Shown: positions 51,501 through 59,732 of the stretch, piece by piece
Numbering within the stretch: position 1 is the stretch's first letter
Layout: each line of letters opens with the position of its first letter
Source of the DNA: Sisyra terminalis
Lineage: Eukaryota > Arthropoda > Insecta > Neuroptera > Sisyridae
Direction of reading: 5' to 3'
Assembly (NCBI GenBank): GCA_958496175.1
Contig: OY292274.1
Coordinates: 8,370,001-8,434,000 of the forward strand
Length of the DNA stretch: 64,000 nt
Program-made: the position numbers and the translations under genes
Notes under the pieces: generated by a model
Told to the model about the DNA's origin: nothing
The model's input: only the letters and a program-made list of their open reading frames with translations
The model's database searches: none

Positions 51501-54500
51501 CAAATTGCATTCGAGTGAACAATACGTACAGGAATAATATCGAAACCATTCAAAAACAATTCTCAAATTTCGACGTTCCTGATCCAAGCTTATACCCAAT
51601 TTATTATGGATTGCTTCCACATTGGGCATTGGCCAACAAATGGATCGTTTGACGCTTGCAATTATTCAGAAACGGCCGGAATTGGCCAACAGAAAAGATT
51701 TAATGTTGAGCTAATGTTGTTATTAACTCTTTACTGTTATTTTGAATCGTTATATCTCAAAAACGGTGGCTCGTAGGAAAAAAAGTATCGGTACGTTTTT
51801 TGTAGATAATTTTATGATCTACACTTTTTGCCAATCTTACTGATTTTCAGAGCTTGGTGGGAATTTAGGTAGCTTTACTCTTACTTTTTGGTCTAATTTG
51901 ACCGGACATTGGCTATATTCGTTTCATGATTTTCATTTTTAACTAGATAAAAAATTATTATTCCCCCCAAAATAGGCTGAATTGATATCTGATAGAAAAG
52001 CAACTAAAAAAAAAAAAAAATAGGAACCACTCTTTAAAGCAGTACTTTCTTTAGATAAACATCTAAATTAGCTAAAAACGATTGTAGTATTATAAAAGTT
52101 TGATCGTTTTGAGACATTCTATAATTTTGTTATCTTAAATCAAAATCGATTTAAATCTGAAATTTATTACAGAAAATCTCTTTAATATACTTTTCAGGAT
52201 AACTTTGCCAGATCGATTAACTAGGCTAGCTTCTTAGAATTTATATATAAAACTAATTACTTTTAATCAGAGGTGTATCAGGCGTCGTTAATGGATCGGG
52301 CGTTTTTGGCGTTCTAGGTGGTCGCGATTTGGATGGTGTGGACTTTGTTGGCGATGATGCCGGCTTATGTAAACCAGGAATTCTCGATCCTTTTTTAGGA
52401 GAACTCAAGTCGCCATTATTGCATTCCTGAATCATTAGAATTCGTTAGTACAAACTACTAAATAATATATGTTATATTCATATGATTAGCATGTTTACGA
52501 GGGCTTATTGTAAACACATATTTCGTGAAATCTGTTTAAATTGTTTAAATTCCTTTATCGTGTTTAACAAATTTTCTTGTCCTTGACAAGAAACTACAAA
52601 TATCGCCTTGAATTTACTTTCAAATGATGGCCTCAAATGATAAAGGCTTATTTAAAATAATAAATACTTACATTTCCCTGGCCCTCATCCACTCCACTGT
52701 CATTGTCTCCTTCTATAAGAAACAAACAAAAAATAAAATAAATTTTGTGTTTTTAATATTCACAATAAAATAAACAACGAAATTTATTTACAGTTAAAAT
52801 ATGCCTCGAAAGAAATATTACAAACAATCCTTACGGAAAACATTTTAAACGAAAGTTGTATAAAACTATAATCTGTGATACACCTCGATATGATAATAGA
52901 TAAATAGATAGGCCACCGCCTAGGCACAGTTGTAAAATGAGCACTTAGACCCAAAAAACTATAGGAAAAAGTTTGGAAGATAATAAATAAAAAAATAATT
53001 AAATTTCATAAATAAATGGTCTATTTTTACAAAGTTCTCACGATGCTATTACTTCTTAAGTCAAACTTTCTTTTCAGTCAAGTCACCATATACCTATAAT
53101 TTAGGTGGAAAAGAAGACCATCTGACAAGCGTTGCTTTTGCATTTAATTCTGCTTATGTCGTGTATACAATATATAGAATATATTGCAGTCCAATTTATG
53201 TAGTATAATTTAATAATATAATATTAAAAAATCATATCATAAACATAAATTTGAACAGAAGTTCAAACAAAATTTTTGTTACGTATTTCGATTGCCAAGC
53301 AATCTTCCTCAGTGATCATCAAGTAGTGTACTTGATGATCACTGACGCAATTGCTTGGCAATCGAAATACGTATCTGGGCAATACGTCACAAATATTTTT
53401 GTTTGAACATCTGTTCAAATTTATGTTAATGGTATGATTTTTATATATTATTATATTAAATTATACTATATAAATTGGACCGCAATATATTCTATATATT
53501 GTCTACACAGTATAATCGTTTAAAGTCAGCAAAAAAATCTTATTTTGATTCTGCTTATGTCATTCATGTATTACGTCCAAATACAATATTTGAGAGCTTC
53601 ATCTTTACTTTAATGGTATCAACAATAAAATTTTCCATTTTCTATGGGGACATACTAGATGAACGGTCTCTTATATTTTATCAATCTTTATAATATGAAT
53701 TTTTATATGAAAGCTTTACGCTTGTCAGATAATTTTCATTTATTTCCACAGAAGAAACTACTATAACATCACCTCTAGCCGAACGGGCTGAAGTCGTGCG
53801 AATGCGATTCTTTGTGTCCCGTCCATTTTCTTCACGTCCGGTCCGTGATCGAGAACGGACTGACGATGCAGAATGTCGTCCATTATCACTTCCAGGAGTT
53901 TTCTTCATTGGCGGCTCGTCTCGAACGTTATTCTTTTCATTGTTAATTAGATTGTCTGGTTTCTTAGTCTCTAACGTAGTGGGACGTTTATCAAAACTAT
54001 CTGAAACTTTTGCACTACGTTGAGCTTCAACCACAAGATCTTTTGCAATACCCTCCGAAACGTGAACGGAAGAAGATCTTGTTTGATCTTCCGTGTTCAA
54101 ATTTGTGACAGCTGGAGGCTCTTTTTCGATAGAGCTGGGCGGTCGTGATATTTTGCGAACATCTTCACGACTGGAGGCGCGAGGAGTTTCACGACCTAGG
54201 CCACTTGGTGGACGAGATGTTACTTTGGTTATATCCTCGCGACTGATGTTTTGTGGAGATGCTGTCATGCTTTGTGGCCTTGAATTGTAAAGATCTTCTT
54301 GACTTTGATTCACTGCACGGGGACTGTCTCTTACGAAACCACTTGGTGGACGAGACACCACTCTTGGAATGTCTTCGTGACTTCCATTTATTGAACCTTT
54401 TGGAGGGGTGCTTCTTTCAGGAGTTACAGAAGATCGATAATAATCGGGCTGATTTGCCTTAGATTGATCAACGTTTTGATCTGGATTTCTGGGCAACGGT

Positions 54501-57500
54501 GACGGTGATTTGGATGTGGTGTTGGATTTTGGTGGGATACCTGATCGAACAACAACATCGTTATCATCGTCATCTAAATTTCTTGCAACAGATTGAGGTC
54601 GAGATGATACGGGTGAATCTTTTGTAGCTTGGGGTAATGATTCACGGCTTCCGCGATCCAACGAGGATTGCGACACGGTTTTTTCTCCGGAAGCCATTCG
54701 TTCTTGAATAAAAGCCAATGAAGAAGGAATTTTGTGGTCAGTGCCTGGTAATGTCGAACCAATTGCACTAACGGAGCGCCGCCGTTCTTCTTCGGTCATT
54801 GGTTTAGTAAGATCTGGAACAGTGGGCACGCTTATGCTGTAACTGCGATTTTTTGCGGCAATACCGTGAGTGGAATCATCATAAATTTCTTGAGGTTTGT
54901 CAGATTCCATTTTTGGAGAAATGAGTCCTTCTTGAGATGGTTTTCTGGAAAACGATTGTTGTCTAACCAATTGTGATGGTACTGCGGTGTTTTGGACGTC
55001 TGGAGGTAACGATGGTGGTCCAGACGATAATGTTCGTTGAGGAAAAATTCCAGGAGGTCGTGGACCTGGCTGGGAAGAACGCTGTTGTAATGTATTATTT
55101 GTATCAAGTATTCCGTCTTCGGGCGTTGTTGCTAGTTGTGCGCTTTGTACTGCATTTACAAAGCGTTTAAAATTTCCTCCTGGTGGAGGTTGGTTCGATT
55201 GGGGACGAATCGCAACATTTCCTGTGGGACGTGGCGCTTGTTGGTTAAGATTCTGAGGTACCGGACCTGGAGCTGGTGGCCGATAATTAACCGGTGGTCC
55301 TTGTGGTCGTAATTGCAGAGCAGCTTGAGGTGTGCGAACTTGTAGAACGTTGGCAGAAGGAGGACGTTGCGGAAAGTGTTGAAATGGCTGATTTGGACTG
55401 TTGGGACTTGGAGGTCCCCGAGGAGGAAACGATCCACGACTGTCAATTCGTTGCAAGCGCGGAGGAGGTGGTCGATTTCCTAATTGATCTCCCACAGGTC
55501 GCGGAGCTTGGTTTTGTAGAGGAGCTAATGGACGAAAAGCAGGAGGATAGTTGGGATTTGGCGAGGGTGGAACACTCGTTGGAGGTTTCCCCTAAAAATT
55601 AAATCAATTACAAAAAGACTCTTTTTAAGAGTTGTTTGAACTAAGTTTTTGAACTTTGAGTATAAAAATTTATGAGAATCGTTTCACATTGAACTGAAAA
55701 AGGTCAAACAGTTCAATGATTCTAAAATTTTAAAGTTTATCACATAAAATAAATAGATCTTTGCATTTTTGTCAGTTAAAAACAAAAAAACCTAGTAGCA
55801 TGAATAGCTCTACTACTCATAAATTTATTGTTAAATTTATTAGGCAATGTTATACGAGCTTTTTTTCCTTGAGAAATGTATATAGAAAAATCAATTGGCA
55901 TGTGAGGTTTTATAGACGGCCGTGTGGTCTATGAGGACTCATGAGGTTGTTAAGAACGATATCGTGGATTGGCACCAGAGTTTGTAAGTTTAGTGCCAGT
56001 GCTTCATGGCCCCTTTATCGCTCGCCCCTGAAACACCGCGGCATTTCATCAAACTGAACAAATCAAACATAATCTAATACATATCAATAAATTATTGTGA
56101 CGAATTTTTGATGATCATGTTTGCTATAAGTAGAACATCGACGATAATAAAAATTTATTACTTGCTATCGATAAAGCTTACGAAAAACCGGGCCTCCTGA
56201 GAATAATTTTCAAACACTAACGAATTTATTTGACAGAATGAAAAATGCTTAATACGTGAATATTGTTGAAAATTAGACTATTACTTACAACTAAGTTTAT
56301 TCATTGTTTATTACTTCTAAATAATTTTATTAATATAACATATGGGTCAGTCCAAAAATAAATGAAATGGTAGCTCAACCATTTAAAAAAAAATTTTTTT
56401 TTGTGTGCTATCACCCCAACATGTTGGTAGTTCAAATTCATCATTATTTTTATTTTATTCTTTTTAGTTTTCCAGTAGTGGCCATATTAGTTTTACTAGG
56501 TGCAGAAATTTTCGCACTTTCAAGGGTTAGCGGAAACTTGATTATCTTGGCAAAAAGGGTATTTTACACAAAACAACAAATACTCTGGGCTAACTGTTTT
56601 TCATATCTTAAATTTAAAACATATACTTCTTTCTGAAAGCTAATAATATGTCTCAGCTCTTTGTCGAATACCAAGATTAGTTGATGACTATGGGTACATA
56701 CATACATTATTAGCTTTCAGAAAGAAATATATGTTTTAAATTTAAGATATGAATAACAGTTAGCCCAGAGTATTTGTTGTTTTGTGTAAAATGCCCTTTT
56801 TGCCAAGTATATGTCACATATTAAATGGTTAAATATATTTTAGTCACCTACTGAAGTATGCATTATTTTGACATTTTGTGCTAGCAATACCTCTGCTCCT
56901 AGTCAAATCTCAAACTTCAAATTTAAGGTGCATAATACTATCATCCAGTACTATAATGAGGTGATATTTCAGATTTTTATCTGGTCCCGCACCAGAGATA
57001 TTGAGCTCAGAAAATTGCAAATTTTGAAATTTTCCAAATTTTGTTATTTTTTATTTTAAATAGGCTTAGAGTCTCAGACTTCAAATTTTGTTTTTGAATA
57101 CAACTAGTATTTAATTATTTGTAAAAAAAGTTTTAACGTGTACTCTTTCCTTTCCTTCACAATATTTCCGTGAAATTTGGAGTTTTTACAAATGAGAACT
57201 AAAAATGTAGGCTGATAATTCACCCCTTAGAATTACATTTAGGTGAAAACGTCTTGTTACAACTTTATAGCTTATATTTTCATGAACACACTGCTTTTAG
57301 TTTCATTTTGATAGGACAAATAGGGCCTGAGATAATCTAGTTTCCGCTAACCCTTGAAAGTGCGAAAATTTCTGCACCTATCATAGTAAAACTAATATGG
57401 CCACTACTAGAAAACTAAAAAGAATAAAATTAAAATAATGATGAATTTGAATTACCGACATTGGACTGACTGAATTGGACTGACCCATATTATTTTTGTT

Positions 57501-58212
57501 ATTTAAAATTTAAACGAATTATTCATAGAATTATTTTCAATTGATGATAAAATTCAAATCTCAGCTTTTATTTTTGTAAATAATAAGTCAATTCAGGTTG
57601 TTTAAGATCGGTTTTTTATTTTTTAATATTTTTACTATTTAATTAGCTACGTTTCGTTACGTATCGTAACTTCATCAGGCTTCTTGATTCACAAAAATAA
57701 TATTTTCAATTTATTTTTTTTTTATTAAATATAAATTGAAAATATTATTTTTGTGAATCAAAAAGCATGATGAAGTTACGATACGTAACGAAACGTAGCT
57801 AATTGAATAGTAAAAATATTAAAAAATAAAAAACCGACCTTAAAAAACCTGAATTGTCTTCTTAGTTAAAAAAATTATTTTCAATCTTAAAAAGCTAGTT
57901 TTTATTAAATTTTGCACAATTTGTTTATGAATTATTCAAAAAAAAATCTGTATTATAAAACATTAATAAAGATATATTTATTTTATCTGATCTTGTTTTA
58001 ATTAGTTATTAAAAATGCGTTGAAAAACATTGGAAAACTTGGTCAAATAATTAGCGTGTCACCCTAATTAAAAAGAAATTTATTCTAATGATTTCCTGTT
58101 GAATACAAGTATCAACTACTCCAAGTTATAGCACTAAATTTTATAATTTTTAGCTTACCCCATTATTGATTCCATCATTCACAGACGATCCATTCATAAC
58201 TGATTCCGACAT
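39493..58212 (-). CDS. tau: tau-family microtubule-associated protein, 8 coding exons (join)
   Basis: Joining 58159-58212, 53773-55591, 52672-52712, 52261-52426, 48585-48793, 48337-48522, 43927-44085 and 39493-39576 on the minus strand gives 2,718 nt, 905 residues plus TAA. All junctions are GT-AG and every phase agrees. Residues 1-624 are Pro/Ser/Arg-rich and low in complexity, as expected of the projection and proline-rich domains. Residues about 713-867 hold five tau repeats, recognised by K-x-G-S at the start and K/Q-P-G-G-G in the middle. Known family role: tau binds along microtubules and stabilises them in the cytoplasm, chiefly in neurons. The KXGS serines at about 719, 779 and 841 are at positions phosphorylated by MARK/Par-1 kinases in other taus; repeat 4 has KVAS and repeat 2 RIAA instead. 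The vertebrate PHF6 aggregation motif is not present. Alternative exons and promoters cannot be seen. Identity is very likely; exact isoform structure is inferred from splice phase. Confidence 0.93.
41222..42301. repeat. Long-TIR element, AGGGTGTCCGTT family, copy 2, with 9-bp target duplication
   Basis: The element is 41231-42292, flanked by perfect ATGACGCAT repeats (41222-41230 and 42293-42301). Ends are TAGGGTGTCC and GGACACCCTA, with inverted arms of about 300 bp. Nine-bp duplications with long inverted repeats are typical of Mutator-like elements. No transposase is present, so assignment is by inference. Confidence 0.85.
42901..43152. repeat. Palindromic repeat carrying hammerhead copy 3
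   Basis: Two arms of about 100 bp (phrases GGACTCAAATAATAAGACGT and its complement). The left arm's hammerhead core is intact on the minus strand; the right arm's is decayed on the plus strand. Confidence 0.8.
42960..43010 (-). ncRNA. Hammerhead ribozyme-like motif, copy 3 (GUU site)
   Basis: Minus-strand CTGAAGA (42996-43002) fits CUGANGA. Stem II GTTGG/CCAAC has 5 bp, GAAA is at 42972-42975, and GTT at 42968-42970 satisfies NUH. Stem I has CTC/GAG next to the core. Stem III is ACGT with no loop bases. The second arm of the palindrome carries the same sequence on the plus strand (about 43045-43095), but its core has C-to-T and G-to-A changes. It lies in tau's last intron on the transcribed strand. 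Confidence 0.65.
43927..44085 (-). CDS. tau: tau exon 7: end of repeat 4 and repeat 5
   Basis: This 53-codon exon is in phase 0 at both ends (CCTAG ... CAG/GTAAAC). It holds [20 protein letters not shown], the last and most canonical repeat, followed by [12 protein letters not shown] and ending LSGHQ. A plus-strand open frame across it is a shadow. Confidence 0.92.
44787..46387. repeat. Foldback element (GTGAA-CGGACAGCG ends), copy 2
   Basis: Arms match those of the 27.2-30.0 kb element, including CGGAAGTAAAC and GTCGTACTGAGGGTCAAC, but the centre lacks the tandem repeats. Second inverted repeat near the centre around GTGCTGTGGAAGGGG. Frames at 44722-44916 and 45621-45821 are arm sequence. 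Confidence 0.8.
46851..47255. mobile_element. Short TIR element (GGGGCCGTTCATAAAA) with TAA duplication
   Basis: The element is 46854-47252 with ends GGGGCCGTTCATAAAA and its near-complement, between TAA triplets. A 3-bp TAA duplication suggests a PIF/Harbinger-type MITE. It contains a run of about 16 G followed by CGGGGGGG near 46925-46950, a possible G-quadruplex. No coding sequence. Confidence 0.72.
48337..48522 (-). CDS. tau: tau exon 6: end of repeat 2, repeat 3, start of repeat 4
   Basis: This is a 186-nt, 62-codon exon in phase 0 at both ends, between CTGCTAG and AAG/GTACGA. It contains [18 protein letters not shown] for repeat 3 and [16 protein letters not shown] for repeat 4. In repeat 4 the first glycine of the usual PGGG is alanine. 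It lies only 62 bp from exon 5. Confidence 0.92.
48585..48793 (-). CDS. tau: tau exon 5: microtubule-binding repeats 1 and start of 2
   Basis: After acceptor TACAG, entry in phase 2 gives [10 protein letters not shown] and then the conserved pre-repeat phrase [15 protein letters not shown]. Repeat 1 contains [15 protein letters not shown] and repeat 2 begins ANVQPRIAA...[10 protein letters not shown] chose the donor AAA/GTAAAA, because joining to exon 6 then restores the GGGDKKI-x-x-x-KL-x-W/F periodicity seen in repeat 3. A later donor eight codons downstream is also in phase. Confidence 0.92.
48912..50498. repeat. Foldback element (TTGAATCAGTCT ends), copy 1
   Basis: Long arms share TTAAGAGCTTAAACTTTTAC, TAATATTAATATTA, AAATAACATGGGAACAAT and ACGATCTACAAAAAAGGTCT in opposite orientations. 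Extra internal duplications of the last block near 49.7 kb. The left terminus is degenerate. It lies in the tau intron between exons 4 and 5. The frame at 49051-49257 is arm sequence. Confidence 0.8.
50515..51906. repeat. TIR element containing mariner relics
   Basis: Ends CCCGGTCAATTTAGAC and GTCTAATTTGACCGG. An inner inverted repeat pairs about 51165-51245 with 51500-51590 (GATCCAAGCTTATACC). Between these, plus-strand fragments read [10 protein letters not shown] and KRKRSW, then [12 protein letters not shown], and later [19 protein letters not shown], all degenerate mariner transposase phrases. It may be a mariner remnant rearranged by later insertion. Confidence 0.65.
51907..52260. other. 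tau intron remainder
   Basis: AT-rich intron sequence, nothing recognisable. Confidence 0.5.
52261..52426 (-). CDS. tau: tau exon 4: basic proline-rich linker
   Basis: This exon follows acceptor ATTCAG and ends in phase 1 at AAAA/GTAATT. It encodes 55 residues rich in Ser/Thr-Pro and Lys ([20 protein letters not shown]). This is the composition of the proline-rich region that flanks the repeats in tau and carries proline-directed kinase sites. Confidence 0.88.
52672..52712 (-). CDS. tau: tau exon 3 (41-nt microexon)
   Basis: This 41-nt exon is bounded by TTATAG and a consensus donor GTAAGT. Entering in phase 1 it reads (E)[13 protein letters not shown], an acidic stretch that joins the basic end of exon 2 to the Pro/Lys-rich exon 4. 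Either of the other two frames would break the phase chain. Confidence 0.8.
53161..53510. repeat. Palindromic repeat carrying hammerhead copy 5
   Basis: Arms of about 165 bp meet at GTGTACTTGATGATCACTGA. Outer phrases GCAATATATTCTATATATTG and TACTTGATGATCAC recur at 62.2 and 63.3 kb. It lies in tau intron 2. Confidence 0.82.
53275..53325 (-). ncRNA. Hammerhead ribozyme-like motif, copy 5 (weak stem I)
   Basis: Minus-strand CTGAGGA (53306-53312), a strong stem II GATTGC/GCAATC with a TTG loop, GAAA (53286-53289) and GTA at 53281-53283. I see no convincing stem I, so activity is doubtful. The plus-strand copy in the other arm reads CTGACGCA and has lost the core. The palindrome spans about 53161-53510 in tau intron 2, between exons 2 and 3. 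Confidence 0.45.
53773..55591 (-). CDS. tau: tau exon 2: long Pro/Ser-rich projection domain
   Basis: This 1,819-nt exon opens after the acceptor AATTTTTAG in phase 0 and runs open for 606 codons. I end it in phase 1 at AGAG/GTGATG because the next exon needs two bases to complete a codon; the frame stays open another 26 codons before TGA, so intron retention would add a short tail. The N-terminal third is proline-rich ([14 protein letters not shown]). Later there are degenerate repeats built on SRPPSG, with E-D-I and R-E-x-P-R-A nearby. The last third is Ser/Arg-rich and highly charged. There is no membrane segment or signal peptide. The exon is clearly GC-richer than its surroundings, as expected of coding sequence. 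Open frames on the opposite strand are shadows. Confidence 0.9.
56340..57490. repeat. Foldback element (ATATGGGTCAGTCCAA ends)
   Basis: Ends ATATGGGTCAGTCC and GGACTGACCCATAT. Inverted blocks around GTGGCCATATTAGTTTTAC and GGTTAGCGGAAAC, plus an inner hairpin at 56.57-56.81 kb. The frames here are not genes. Confidence 0.8.
57590..57855. repeat. Near-perfect palindrome carrying hammerhead copy 4
   Basis: Arms of about 130 bp run from AATTCAGGTTGTTTAAG to its complement, centred near 57722. Confidence 0.85.
57638..57690 (-). ncRNA. Hammerhead ribozyme-like motif, copy 4 (GUA site)
   Basis: Minus-strand CTGATGA (57672-57678), stem II GTTAC/GTAAC with loop GATAC, GAAA (57652-57655) and GTA (57648-57650). 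Stem I starts AGC/GCT. Stem III is ACGT with no loop, which implies action as a dimer. The opposite arm (57760-57805, plus strand) carries CATGATGA, replacing the invariant C of the core. It lies in tau intron 1 on the transcribed strand. Confidence 0.7.
58159..58212 (-). CDS. tau: tau coding exon 1
   Basis: This exon encodes the first 18 residues, [18 protein letters not shown], and ends in phase 0 at a strong donor (GTAAGC). It is too short to show as a long open frame and was found from the donor and from phase agreement with exon 2. Just upstream on the mRNA an earlier ATG reads ATG-GTA-TAA, and its stop overlaps the main start (TAATG). No 5' splice acceptor or promoter was identified, so the 5' UTR boundary is unknown. 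Confidence 0.75.
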
Positions 58213-58865
58213 TATACCATAAATTTCTTTACAACTCTAGCGAAAAGAACTGCTCTTCATTATTCCATTTAAAAATTATTGAGGGTGATTAGCAAGCATT
58301 AGCCAAATTATTTATAATTAATCATTACGATCTGCCTACCATTAATTTTTCTATTGATCAACACTCTTTAAAGCTGTAAATAATGATATCTGCTCCGATG
58401 GCTAGTTTTAATTGATTAAATTAGTGAATTGAGAATTTCTGAATAAGCCTTTAATAATACAATCAAAAAGCTTTCAATACATTTAGAATAAATTGTAATC
58501 GACCAAATACTCCAATTAGTTTGGCTATAGACTTTATTGGTGATGAATAATTTCTACTAATTTTTAAGAGTAAAATTTATTTTAAAATACTTAATTGTTC
58601 TACTTAGATTTTTAATTCATGCACTTATTAAAAATACTAATTGTTTACAAATACTAATAAAAGTGATAGCTTTTACAACAATTACAACAATCAACTTTTG
58701 TTTAATGAACGGTTACATATATAGAGCTTTACAACTTGAAAAAAAGAGTATGATTATAATTTTGAAATACTTTTTTGGGGAAAACATTTGTTCTCTACAC
58801 AATATTTTGTTCATTGATATGCTCTAAAATTAAAATATATTTAGTACTTAAGCGTTTTCATTATA
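58213..58865. other. tau upstream region
   Basis: Probable 5' UTR and promoter side of tau, but no TATA box, initiator or upstream exon that I can support. Confidence 0.45.
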
Positions 58866-59098
58866 CTGTAATTCAGCGGTTCCTAATCTTTTTCAACTGC
58901 GGACCCCAAGGAAATCAAGTATAATTCCAAGGACTCCTGAGCGAAAAAAAGGTGCAATTTTCGGACAATATTACATTTTAGTATTCCTTCATTAAATCAA
59001 AAAACAAACTTTTTCAAATGGGATCGCGGACCCCCTTACATAGGCTCGCGAACCCCCAAGAGTTCGCGAACCACTGGTTGGGAAGCAATGCTGTAATT
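58866..59098. mobile_element. hAT-type MITE with perfect 8-bp duplication
   Basis: The element is 58874-59090 between CTGTAATT repeats (58866-58873 and 59091-59098). Ends CAGCGGTTCCTAA and GGTTGGGAAGCAATG are imperfect inverted repeats. It includes GCGGACCCC and GCGAACC motifs. A related copy is at 61.5 kb. The minus-strand frame 58992-59207 is a by-product. Confidence 0.8.
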
Positions 59099-59649
59099 GA
59101 TTGGTACTTTTAAAAATGAGATAAATAGTTTTATAAAAGATTTCAATTGAAGAATCTGTTGCACAATTGAACTGAGAGGAAATTTTGCAAGTGAAGAATT
59201 TTCTCATAGCCCTACTTATTGTTTATTTATTAAACATTTGTGTCCCAAAAGTTTGTTAGATAATGCTGAAGACGAACGGGAAAAATCATTTAAATGGATC
59301 AAAATACAAACGTAGAAGCAATGCGAAAAGTTATCGAAGAAAGGACGGATTAATGACAACAAAAAATGATAAACGAATTGATTTTAAGAGCTTAAAATAA
59401 CTCATTTTGTAGATAAATTGGAATAATTAAAAGAAAAAGAGAGCAAAGAAATTTAATTACTTGCTTTGCTTAAAAGAAAAATGCAACACTGACAAAAAAA
59501 TCTAACTAATCTAATCTTATGTTAGGCGAAATGGAGATGAATAAATTGTTCGCCGATATAAATGCGGTTTTCAAAATATTCAAATATTTATATGATATTT
59601 CGTATACTACTACTACTGAAACTTTCATAAAAATTTTAGATTATAATTG
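59099..59649. other. Intergenic sequence
   Basis: No feature recognised. Confidence 0.5.
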
Positions 59650-59732
59650 AAAGGGTCTAGCAGGATCCACATGGCGAGTTGGCCCCCAAATAGGAACCTA
59701 TGTCGAACTTATGTTAAAATATCGGCTTGATA

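Larger units (their letters stand above)
55592..58158 (-). other. tau intron 1
   Basis: GT-AG intron of 2.57 kb. It contains a foldback (56.34-57.49 kb) and the hammerhead palindrome (57.59-57.86 kb). The 0.7 kb next to exon 2 shows no feature. Confidence 0.75.

Noticed and set aside
53681..53772. Continuation of tau exon 2 to the TGA near 53683 as the true C terminus
   Set aside because: The phase chain needs an exon end at 53773, and a consensus donor is there; a stop here would omit the microtubule-binding repeats.
53796..55602. Several plus-strand and alternative-frame ORFs opposite tau exon 2
   Set aside because: They are shadows of a GC-richer coding exon; none has a recognisable motif.
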